Source: Glycine soja
Taxonomy: Eukaryota > Streptophyta > Magnoliopsida > Fabales > Fabaceae
NCBI RefSeq assembly: GCF_004193775.1
Contig: NC_041021.1
Location: 2,304,001-2,368,000, forward strand
DNA length: 64,000 bases
Reading direction: 5' to 3'
Positions 13,001-23,805 of this stretch are shown in pieces. Positions within the stretch are counted from its first letter, which is position 1; the number at the start of each line of letters is the position of its first letter. The notes beneath the pieces are model-generated. The model was not told the origin of the DNA. It saw nothing but the letters and a program-made list of their open reading frames with translations, and searched no databases. Position numbers and translations under genes: made by a program.

Positions 13001-13027
13001 TGGCAAGAGTTTCATGTTTCTTTTTCA

Positions 13028-13420
13028 TTAGTTAGACTCTGCATGAACAAGACCATGTGTTTGTTACCAACATATATCTCATTTCTATCTTTATCATAAA
13101 AGTGGCAGTAACTTTCTTCAAAGCCTCTACAAATGAACTCTTCATTTGGAATAAGTGACTTTGCTTGTTGCAACTATAAGAACTGCTACTACACTCATCC
13201 TTCTTGATGTCACTACTTGTTGCACTAATTTTAGCCACACATTTATCGATCGAGATATTGTTGACATTAATGGAGGAAATGTTGTCTTCCATCCTTTGAT
13301 CATCAAAATATGCCTTGCAGTAAGAGATAATCAGATCCTGATAACTTGTTATGTGTGTTACATGTACTGTAGTCGAAATGCTACAACTGAATTAGAACTA
13401 TTAGAGACATATATGTTCTT
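13028..13420 (-). pseudogene. WD40-like gene C-terminus, copy D (right arm)
   Basis: The mirror of copy B, read on the minus strand: MEDNISSINVNNISIDKCVA, KISATSSDIKKDECSSSS, NKQSHLFQMKSSFVEAL, and in the next frame FYDKDRNEIYVGN, ending with TAA at 13030-13028. It keeps the KQSH..QMKS linker that copy B has largely lost, so the two arms decayed independently. Confidence 0.55.
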
Positions 13421-13769
13421 GGTGAATGGTGAGAATGGAATTAATGAGGTGCATAGGTTGGTATGTTCAACGCATAATGGCAATCAAAATAGATAAGGGA
13501 AATACAATGGCATCAACAAAAAAAATAGTGTCGTCAAGATGCTTCAAAGCCATGAGATTTGTTTGAAGCTTCATCATGTTTTTTGCCTCTACCACTACCT
13601 CTCACAGATTCTGCAATATTTTCTTGATGCACCAATATGAAAAATATGATCCCTCCGATGCTTATTCTTCCCTTTTTTTCCTTCATCAGGCAAAGAAAAG
13701 CTAAAATTGTTGAAATCATCTCTGCCAAAAATGTGGTCTCCGTTGTTTACTAGTCTAGTTTGGTTGCAA

Positions 13770-14065
13770 ATGTAGTAGAGAAATCAAGGAAAGGATTTGT
13801 TTTTTTCAATGTATGTCCTCATGAAGTTATCCATAATGTCTTCTATAGTAAGAAAAATGAATCACTTATTACAATATATGTTTATGCTTCTAAAACCTTT
13901 AACTCTATCAAAAGCAGTAGCACAAAGATTGAATACATAAGAAAGGGTGTAGAGCCAGATGCTGACTTTCCTCTTTTCCAGTAAATGTTGAAATGGCTTG
14001 GATATGTAGGTTTGAAAATCCCAACAGAAAGGTCCTAACTCACTAAAAGATAGTATTAGACCAAA
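13770..14065 (+). pseudogene. WD40-like gene N-proximal piece, copy C (right arm)
   Basis: The plus strand reads VEKSRKGFVFFNVCPHEVIH, NVFYSKKNESLITIYVYAS, KIEYIRKGVEPDADFPLF, a stop, LKWLGYVGLKIPTERS and LTKR. This corresponds to the part of the family protein that precedes and overlaps the start of copy A. It ends at about 14065, next to a LINE remnant. Confidence 0.55.
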
Positions 14066-14069
14066 CTAC

Positions 14070-14770
14070 TCTTCATTCCATTTTGTATACTTCCTCAACC
14101 CCTTCATTTTTTCCTTCAAAACATATTGTCCCTAACTATGGATATCCATTTCATTCCATGTTTTTCCACAGAGAAGAGTACTTGTTGCATACATCAACCA
14201 CTATACTTCACTATCACCTTACATTGTCTGGCAAAACAACTTAGTCACCTCCCCCTTCTTTCTTTCTTGGATACAAAGTAATTGTACATGTTCCTTTACA
14301 ACTAGTTTTCTTTTGAATTTCCTTTTTATTTCCCTCATAAGCCCTTTACATTGTATGACATGATTTTCATTTTTTTACGAATTTAATCCACACATGGTTA
14401 ACTTCATTTACCTTTCTTGTTTCCCATTGACCCTTCTCCTTCAAATGCATCGGTTTTTTATATAATTTCTTCATCATTACCCTCATAATATACTCTTGGG
14501 GCTTTCCCTAATTCACATAAATTCTTAACCTCCACTACCTCCTTGTTAAGCCAAGAGATCTTTTTGCAATTCCTAGTGTTACTATTAGACAAGAAATTAC
14601 TAGATGTGTGATAAGCTATTTTCACATCTTTCATCCTTCTCTTTTCACTATTTCCTTTGTAGGATGAAGTTGCAAAATTATCACTCGGAATGGATAATTG
14701 GCTTCCATGTAAGCAACTTCCAGTAATGAGCTTTCTTATATCCTCCTTTTTTCACTAGTTCTCTTTTTGT
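14070..14770 (-). mobile_element. LINE (non-LTR retrotransposon) remnant, ORF2 start
   Basis: On the minus strand an ATG at 14370 starts MKIMSYNVKGL, then REIKRKFKRKLVVKEHVQ and LLCIQE, the standard opening of plant LINE ORF2 (endonuclease/exonuclease/phosphatase domain). It continues as GDSEV.WLMYA with stops. Further on, LRKYTKWNEE.FG resembles the KxWNKEVFG segment found later in ORF2, so an internal part is missing. Upstream, VEVKNLCELGKAPRVYYEGN with the following DEE resembles the linker before ORF2. The reverse transcriptase is absent. Confidence 0.6.
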
Positions 14771-16300
14771 CCCTTCGTTGATTTCTTCATTTAAATCTTC
14801 ATTTCCAGTCTCAAAATCACAACATTTATTTGCCCAATTGACTTCCAATATGTCCTCGTGTATCCTTCCAACATAGACATCGTAATTATTCTAACTTATT
14901 TCAATTTGTTCTCTCAACTCCAATGTTGTGAAAAATGACCTGGTCGAGGCACTAGGTTGGGTTAATGGGCATATGGTCAAACAGGTGAATCACTAATTGA
15001 CCTAATATATATTCAAAATTTTACAAACACACACACACCCACCCACCCACCCACCTACAAATTAAAATCATATTGTCATGATAAAGTACCTAATATCCCA
15101 ATTCCCAAATTGCAAATAAAGTTCATTCCAAAATAGATACACTAAATTTATAACATTCCTAAATTTCAATTCACTATGCTTCCAAAATAGATACATTTAA
15201 TTAATAATATTCCAATACTAAAATTTCTTTGCTACTCTACTCCAAATTATTTAACTAATGAACCATTAATCAACATGTCTAAGTTATAGAAGATAGAATC
15301 AAGCATAAATGATCTATTTGGTGGGCTAATTTGTTTCACCTAAAAAGATTAGGTATTAATTTTCCATTCAATTTTCAAGAATCAATCCAACATGACTACA
15401 CAAAGGACTAGATCAAAAATAGGCAAACAAAATCAAAACAACAAAGGCTATATACATGTTTTCCATTCAATCCAAAATAGGCTATATACACAAACTGTTA
15501 GTAGATGAACTGAAACTTAACATTATGAAAACCAAAATAGGAAAAGATGAAATGAAACCCAAATCACATTGCTACAAATAACAAAATGTACATAAGTTTG
15601 AGAAAAGCGAAGGAAATAAATTCATTGAGAATGAATGTAGAGGCATACTTGGAAAATAACAAAGGAAGGGGGAATAAGAAAGAAACAGATTGAACGGCGC
15701 CAAAGGATTCGTCAAACAAACACAACGATGAACATCAATTTTTGTAGATTATCAGATTATGCACTAGTGATGTTCGCAAAGTTCCAACCCAGTGGTCATA
15801 TGCAAGCGAGATTCAGAGAGGTGGTGGTCATCACCGAAGAGATTGAGAAAGAGGCAGTGAGAATTAGGGTTTGTCACTTTGGTGAAGAGAAGAATAGCGT
15901 TAAACTATTTATAGACTTGGGCTGAGACTAATTGGTTCCCAAAAACAAAACATATGTTTTGATTGAAACAACGTTGTTTCGATTATTTTTATAAATAAAG
16001 TTGCACAAGTTGATCTAGGTTACCGAAATCGCTAGGGCCACCAATTTTAACAAAACCAGATCGATTTAATTCAAGTTGATCTGGGTTAACTACTTGACTG
16101 ATCCAATAGTTGAACCAAATCGGTTAGGCCACTAAGTTTTGGTCAGACCGACCAGTCCAATTTGATTTTTATAGTAATGCTCAACTCCTTTAAAGTTATC
16201 GTGTCTCGGTCACATCCTTTTTCTTCACTAAAAGACCTTCCAACCAAGGCTTTATTGGGCCTAAAGTCAATTTGTGTATCAAGCTCCTTTTTTCCATTAT
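14771..16300. other. Unassigned stretch with simple repeat; possible non-autonomous element
   Basis: No gene was recognised. A CA then CCCA simple repeat lies at 15027-15055. Segments at about 14930-15010 and 16010-16170 are rich in GGTT/AACC-type words and could be the ends of a non-autonomous DNA element, but I could not align them convincingly as inverted repeats. Confidence 0.35.
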
Positions 16301-16771
16301 GGACACTTACTATTTACACCCCTATTTTTGCTAAACATATTCCTATTTCCCATTTTTATGTTTTAATTGCATATTATATCTTTTTTCCTTAAAGAGATAC
16401 ACCCCTTGGAACTCATTTTTATTTTTTAGGAAATGTCTTTCCAGAATAACATACCTATTCTAAAAATGTATTTCTGAAACTATGATACATAGTTCCGGAT
16501 ATACATTTTCACAATAGGTATATGTTATTCTGGAAAGATATTTTCGGTATTAGAAAATGAATGTTTATCTTTCGTCCACATGTTTGTGAGTGTTATTTTC
16601 ATTCTATCATTAGTGATCTTTAAATCATGTCCGAATTCTTATTTTATCATATTTTTATTGTTCTTTATACCCTAATTTTTTTTATCTCATATTCATTATA
16701 TAATGTGTATATTACATGTAACATTGTGCATTTTTCTTCACATGACACTGCTTTTAAAGGTATATCTCATC

Positions 16772-16842
<71 letters not shown>

Positions 16843-17294
16843 ATCCTAATTTTGAATTCCCATACTTGCTCATCTTCATTATTCTTTAAACCTCCTTTAC
16901 ATACTATTGTGTTTCCCATGTGACATTGTGTTTCAAGGTATATCCATGGTTGACTTATCTATTATACAATGTACATCATACTTTTTTACACAAGAAAAAT
17001 AAGATTGGATCAAAATAAGACTAACAAATAGGGGGTGTAAGATAAGCATTCATTTTCTAATATCATAAGTGTCTTTCTGCAATAAGATATACCTATTCCA
17101 AAAATGTATTTCTGGAACTGATATACATAGTTCTAGAAATGCATTTCCATAATAGGTATATATTATTTTGCAAAAGAAAGAGGAGTTTCAAGGGGTGTAT
17201 CTCTTTAAGGAAAAAGGGTATAATGGATAATTAAAATTACAAAAGGGCCATGGGGATGTACTAATCAGAAATGGGGGTGTATATAGTAAGTACC
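16301..17294. mobile_element. Fold-back DNA element with about 270-bp inverted repeats, TTAT flanks
   Basis: The left arm (about 16301-16577) and right arm (about 17035-17294) are inverted copies. GGACACTTACTATTTACACC faces GGTGTATATAGTAAGTACC, and CTTAAAGAGATACACCCC faces GGGGTGTATCTCTTTAAG. The element is flanked on both sides by TTAT (16297-16300 and 17295-17298), a likely 4-bp target duplication. Inside each arm lies a smaller palindrome (CCAGAATAACATACCTATT against AATAGGTATATGTTATTCTGG). The interior carries an ATT microsatellite and no transposase. Confidence 0.75.
16777..16842. repeat. (ATT)n microsatellite, about 22 units
   Basis: An uninterrupted trinucleotide tract inside the fold-back element; expected to be polymorphic. 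Confidence 0.95.
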
Positions 17295-17298
17295 TTAT

Positions 17299-20200
17299 TT
17301 GTATTATTTTTCGATGCCTATATGTCTTCGTCCAGCCCAACAATCAATTGTGTCTCTCCTTTGAAGGCTAATGAGTTGTTTGTGTTTGATTAGAAATTAA
17401 AATCAACAATGGAAACATAATAAAATTTAAGTCTGGTTACTTAAATGAACTTGTACCATAAACAGTAAGACAACCCTTTAATTAAGGGGAATTCCCCGTT
17501 CAAATATGAACCTCCATATCTACGTGTCCACCCAAACATTGGGGAAAGAATATAATGTGTGTTACCTTTGCTATGTAAAATTTGATTGAGTCATGGAAAT
17601 TAAATTTTGATATATTTGGCTTGAGATGAGTAATAGAATTCCTTTAAAAGCAATTGAAAAATGGGTTAAAGTTCGAGAAACAGGACTATGTAATCGAAGT
17701 GAATAATTTCGATTGAGACTGCTGACTCTGATAATTTTATTCATGCACGTATGATTGAAAAGTGTTGGAGAATGAAGTATTTTTCGACAAATTGAAGTAC
17801 CAGCTGGCACGGGTGCAGAGAAGTTATGCGAAAATAATTACTAGTATTATATCAATGTATTTAAGAATATCTTTATACATGTGTCAAAATCGTATAAGTG
17901 GATCGTTAGTATTAGAGGTCTATAAATAAAACTATTGACTGTCAATTTTCGGAGATTGAAACACAATCACTTAATTCCTTAGACACCAATAATATCTATC
18001 ATAAAAAATTGGGTAAAGGTTCAGCGAATCATCGTGTATGTATTCAATTATTATCTTTTATGAATTCATGTTTGTTTATTTTACTACACATTTTTAAATC
18101 ATTTATCCTTTCTGGTCTTCAATTCTTCTCAAATCTTTACGCTTCTAATCCTTACTTTTTATTATTATCGAAATAATTTAAATACCAATCATTAAATTGA
18201 ACACACTTTTATCAAAATTTCCTTATTAATAATCCTATGAGTTATTATACTATAGTAACAAAAATGAATATGTTTATTGAAATTATAATTGTAATTCGCA
18301 TTAAATATTAGAAATTTTTTTATAAGTTGAAAACTATGAATTTACTTGTTTAACAAAAAGAACTTATAATTAAAAAATGAATTTTATATTTCATCTTTAA
18401 ATATTTATTTGTTAATAGAATTATTTATTGAAAATTCTTTTGCTATATTGAAAATATTTTTATTTCAAGGAATAGATGCAATTTTTACAATTAACACTTT
18501 GATTATGACATCATGATTCCATAAATTAAAACAATTTTAAGGAAGTCTATATGTTTTGTTCACGTAGGTTGCATCGCGACAAGTCAGGCAAGAAGGAAAC
18601 AATGGAAATTAAGGATCGTCGCTGACGGGTGGTAACAGCAAATAATAGAATTATCAATTAATTATTCGATGACCATGAATAGTAATAATATAACTATCAA
18701 ATTAATTAACAAACAATTACGTAGAAAAAAGGGGCATCAATTCAGGCGGCATTTTATAAGGCACAATGGATTAGACTGAGAGACGATTAATTATTTGTCA
18801 TTGTCTAACCGGTAGATGTTTCACCTAACGAAGGTTTTAATCCCAATGTTATCTTGATTCCTCTTTCAAAAAACTGTTATCTTGATTCCTTGAATCTAAA
18901 GTTAGATGGAACGTGTTATAGATGAGAACCACATTATATATAATAATCACGATTTGCGAGATAGGTCAGGAACATTGAAGACAAATTGTACCTACAGAAA
19001 AAAAATATATAAAACACAAAAGAAATGAAATAATAAAACAAAAATTAATAAATCATTAATTTGAATAGAAGCCCTTTAAATAAGGTGTTCCACTAAATAA
19101 GGTTGAAGGTCAATTGAGTGGAAACATAATTAAAAGTGATTAATTAAATTCTTCCATAAAAATTAATCATCAATAAAATAAGTATATATTTTATATTAAT
19201 AATATAGTTTAAAAAGTAATTAAAAATATATAAATTTACCATATGAATAAATGATGGCATTGCTAAATGGTCTAAATCAGCTTATAATTACAGGCACACT
19301 TGTTGAAAATGACACAATTACATGCCAATATGTCTTGCCCTTATTGGAACTGTTTAGCTTGTCATTGTTTTCCCGAAATGACTGGTCCATTAATTAGCAA
19401 TGTTGTTTGTTATGACATTTATCTTTGGCTTAAGATGGAAATTTGTGTTGCGCAAATAAGCCACATAACTAATCAATTGCTCGATAAAATTAAAGGTGTT
19501 TGGAGGAGCAAAGTTGACTGACACAGATTGATGATGATATATAATAAAATTATCAAATATTCAAACTTATTATTTCCGGTGTTCAAATTCTTATTTTGAT
19601 TTTAATTTCATTTATTATTTCCGGTGTTCAAATTCTTAGTTTGATTTTAATTTCATTTGTCATCGGTTATTGTCTGTTTGTAATTAGGTTATTTAAACAT
19701 TATCATGAGACACTTTGATAAAAGAAATAAGAATTGACTTTTCTTTCGCGGTTATAAATATCCAACAAACAACCAAACTAATTTCAATTTTTTTTTTCTG
19801 GTGGAGGACAAGACACCATCAAAAAATAACAAGATATATTTTACAAAGCCTTTTTACTCAATGAAAAGTTACAGTTTTTTTTTTAAAGCTAACGAAAAGT
19901 TGCACTGCATTTTATATAATAAGGGGCAAAAAACTGTGAATTTATTTTCTAGTACGAATTTGGTATTATTTCTTAATTAAAATAGAGATTTGTTTTGTTG
20001 TAGTACGTGTCAATATTTAATACGAAAATGATTGAAATTAAAAAAATACTTAATTTTAATTTAAGAAACTATACAAGGATTTAAGGAATATGATTTAATA
20101 TTCTATATAAAACCATTGCGTGTCACTGATGATATCATGCAAAGAATTTCCTACTTATGTTACAAATATTTATATTTCAAGCTCGGTATTTTCATCCTAA

Positions 20201-23200
20201 AAAACGTTTTATTAAACAATGAGGAATCATTTTTTTCATGAGAATGAGGATTCATATTTATATACTATATATAGAATATTAGAACATACTTCCTACATTC
20301 TTAATTAAAAAATCATACTTTTTGCAATTTTCATTTATATTATTTATCATTCCATAATAATAAAAATACATTTATTACTATTTTTACAATTTTTTCCATC
20401 TCCTTTTACATCAATTCTTCTTACCTATTATGTTAATAGGTATTAAAAAAATATATTACACCAATGCTTAGTACGTACTTATTGTCTTGAGTATTACAAT
20501 TTTACAGTTTTTTTAATTTTAAATTACTAATGCTTGCAACTAGATAAGTTAATTTCTTTTCTTTATAGAGTTGAATTATTAACAATTATGTTATTTTAAC
20601 AAAGAGGATAAGTTAGTCTTATAATCACTTTTTCCTCTTAGTTATATAAGATAATTATTATTTTTACTATTCTTGTAAATTATTCTAAGTCTGTTTCAAA
20701 CAAAAATTCTTAAGTGACACTTCAGAATAATAGGAGTAAAAACAGTTAAAATTAAAAAGCATTAGCAAAATGATGAAGCTTCTGGATTATATATATATAT
20801 ATTCAGTATGTTTTATTTCTGTTGATTAAAAAATGTTTTATTACTGTCACTTTCAACATCAGATAATGTAATCAAGAACGAATACATTATGTGCATTGTC
20901 CAATTAATGACAATCGCAATCTTATTAAATAAATAGTCGCATTCTGCTCAGTATAACTTAGACAAGTGAAAGATCACCTATAAATATTAAAGAGGCGTGA
21001 CCCTTTGCACTTTAACATATGTAAAAAGAAAATGTCTCGCATGTGATGATTTCAGTATGTCCTAGTCCTACTTTCATTATTTTATGAACTTTCTGACGCA
21101 TGCATGCCAATATATGCCATATGTTTGCCCTCGACACGTTACCCATACACAGTAGTAGTGATATTAGATACCATAAACAAAAAGTTGATACAATGGTACA
21201 AATTAAATTAATTAAGCAAATAAATGATGCATTATTTTAAAAAAATTACCTTAGCCCATGTGATTAGTGCATGAAAAAGACTTATAATATTAATAGTAGT
21301 CCTATTCCGCCAACTCTTGGAAAAATCAGGGTGTGGGGTGCATTATTCCACTTGTGTTAAACAAAACAAAAACGTATATTTAATCATATCAATTTCGTCA
21401 CTAAAAACCAACCAAGTACTCCTAATGGAGACAAAGAAAACAATCATCCCATCTATACGTCACTACAACAACAACAACAACATTGATGTTGAGATTGGTC
21501 CACACCCTCTTTGTGGGGTCGAATATAATAGTTTCATTAATGTACGTGACTCTTGACAACACTAAGATTATTATTATAATTTTCTTTCAAAACTATTTTA
21601 TAATACGCACAAATTCCTCGCTATCGTGCTCATCCGGCTGCCTCCAAAAGAGAAATTCCAAGAAAGTGACGCACCAAATCTCCATCAGTTTGGTTCGAAT
21701 TTATTGTTCTCATTTGCCATATTGTCTTGGCCAACTTAATTGTGATATATATATTTGAATTTTTCTCTTACTTTCTTCGATGGAAACTGCTAAGGATATG
21801 ATACATCATTTTGTCTTTGCAATTTCAACCCTACGCGCAGCACATATATTCATTTCACATTTATAGATGACAGTTATGATAGACATATACAGATATACTG
21901 TTCCTTGTATATATATTTATAATGCAATTATATCCCTAAATACTCACAAGAAGTTTCTATTTATTTAATTATTTATTGCGGCTACTTTGAAATTGTAGCT
22001 ATAAGCCTATAATGCCTATGTACATGCGTCAAGGACAAATGTTGATTGGTTGGCCTTGAAAAGATGGATCCAAAGATGATAACAAATCGACAAATTGGTT
22101 TTCAAATGTCTAGTCATTCTTGTTCTTGTGGTGCGACTAATTAAGTTGGAATAGAATTGCTTGATAAATAATTAAGGTCGTATTTCTGAGAAGCCTCCAG
22201 TAAATCAAATGTTGATTGATTTTATATAATCATGGTTTCCATCATTGTCGATCTAGAAAATGCTTCAAGAAAATAAAATGCTTAATTATGTTTAAATAAA
22301 TTGTACATACACATGGGGGTATTAGAGAAATTAAAAAATTAAATTATGTTAATGATAATATTTTTGTAATTTTGAAATGTGAAATGATAAACTATGTAAT
22401 ATATTATAATATGTAATTGTAGTGATACACAAGTTCAAATATCATTTATTTAAATTGTGAAAAATATTGCATATTTTATATTATATAGTGAAAATTATTA
22501 TGCACTTGAGTTCAATGTTAATTATGTATGATATATATATATATAGGGATTTTTATCCTTAAGAATTCTTTACCTGAAAAGAAAATGTGACATAAAACAT
22601 AATTATTCAATTAAATAAATGATTACTTGTTTTATTTCTCATAAGTGTTAAAATTGTTTTATTAAATAATTAATCATCTTTCAAAGATTATTTAATTCAT
22701 TCTTCTAATTATTAACAAAGTATGTTATTATTGGTAATGTGGACTTATGTTCTTTTTTCTTTCTTTTTTTCCATTTCTTGAAAAAGACTAGGCATCAATT
22801 GATTAAGGAGGCTATTAATGAGACCTGATCTTCTCTCTGAAGCAAGCAGACGGCAAAAACAAAAGACCTAGCGAATTATCGATGACATAAAAAAAATTAA
22901 AATACACATGTTGGTGTTTCTCTTCTCTCTAATGAAATTCTTAACCTATTCTTGGCTTTGTTTTATTATTCTGGGTGCAAAAGAACATACACCGGACTTT
23001 CCTGATTTTTGTTTTTAAAACCAACATCCAATCGTGAACAGCTTAATTGCTTGCGATGGTATCATAAAAGTTAACATGGCCAGGTTCGATCATGTGAAAG
23101 CAATGAAGATTTAGGTACCTAAAACATCGATTTGCACTAATATAGCATTGCCTTTATTTATATTAAAGTTATATATCTATGCTGTATGAGGCAGTGTCAA

Positions 23201-23728
23201 TGAATAAGACACAATGGGGTCAAATCAGTTAGTTAATCTTGATTAGCATTGCGATTAAAATAACAAGATCAGTTTCCTTTTAGACTTGGTCAATAATCAC
23301 TCAAACTAATTAATTAATTATTCAAAAGTCTATATCTTTGAGGGTTTTGGGACCCTCTGCTCTCCTTCTTTAGCTATAAAAGCGATGACACTTTTTCATT
23401 AGGTTCCATTTAACTATCATTTAGCTACCACCGCAAATCCACTCCAAAATTGCACCAAATAAAGTGATCCTCTTCACCCCGTGCTGGCTATAAAGATCAC
23501 ATTATACTATCGGTGATAATTACAATAGGGGTTATCTATTAAATTAAATATTATCCCTTACTTAACCTATTGGACAACGATATCATTTTCTTTACTTTTT
23601 TATTAGTGAAAACTCACAGGAACGGGGGAGGAGAGAAATAACAAAGTACGAAAAATCTTTATTAGTAATTGAGTATAACCAAATACATGAACATTCTTTG
23701 GCCAGTTTCCATCCCCTCTCATCATCAT

Positions 23729-23730
<2 letters not shown>
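17299..23730. other. A+T-rich intergenic region, no gene seen
   Basis: No supported coding region. The open frames present are short and resemble nothing I know. The stretch contains the 45-bp tandem duplication at about 19568-19661. A possible stand-alone core promoter (TATAAAAG near 23376) has no convincing coding sequence after it. Confidence 0.45.
19568..19661. repeat. 45-bp tandem duplication, two copies
   Basis: The unit starting TTATTTCCGGTGTTCAAATT is present twice with a 45-base period (CCGGT at 19576 and 19621) and almost no divergence, indicating a recent local duplication. Confidence 0.85.

Positions 23731-23804
<74 letters not shown>
23731..23804. repeat. (AT)n microsatellite, about 37 units
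   Basis: An uninterrupted AT dinucleotide run. Confidence 0.95.

Positions 23805-23805
<1 letters not shown>

Larger units (their letters stand above)
11950..14065. repeat. Large imperfect palindrome (inverted duplication), arms about 1.05 kb
   Basis: Two arms, about 11950-13002 and 13026-14065, are inverted imperfect copies separated by a 23-nt loop. At the centre, GGTCTTGTTCATGTATGGTC pairs with GACTCTGCATGAACAAGACC. Further out, CTTCAAACAAATCTTGTGGC at about 12498 pairs with its diverged complement near 13548, and TATGAGG at about 12243 pairs near 13820. Each arm carries an N-proximal piece and a C-terminal piece of the same WD40-like gene in opposite orientations. Identity is visibly below that of a recent duplication. 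Confidence 0.8.

Noticed and set aside
14925..16175. Possible non-autonomous element with GGTT-rich ends
   Set aside because: The two ends could not be aligned as inverted repeats and no target duplication was found.
21145..21155. AGTAGTAGTG considered as the right terminus of the left CACTA element
   Set aside because: It lacks the A/T tract and subterminal hairpins seen at true ends, and lies more than 10 kb from the truncated second gene.
21317..21758. Overlapping frames with an ACAACAACA tract
   Set aside because: Short, low-complexity and unlike any known protein; no consistent exon structure.
23374..23600. TATAAAAG followed by leader-like sequence, considered as a microRNA or small gene promoter
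   Set aside because: No stem-loop of suitable length and no open frame could be found downstream by eye.
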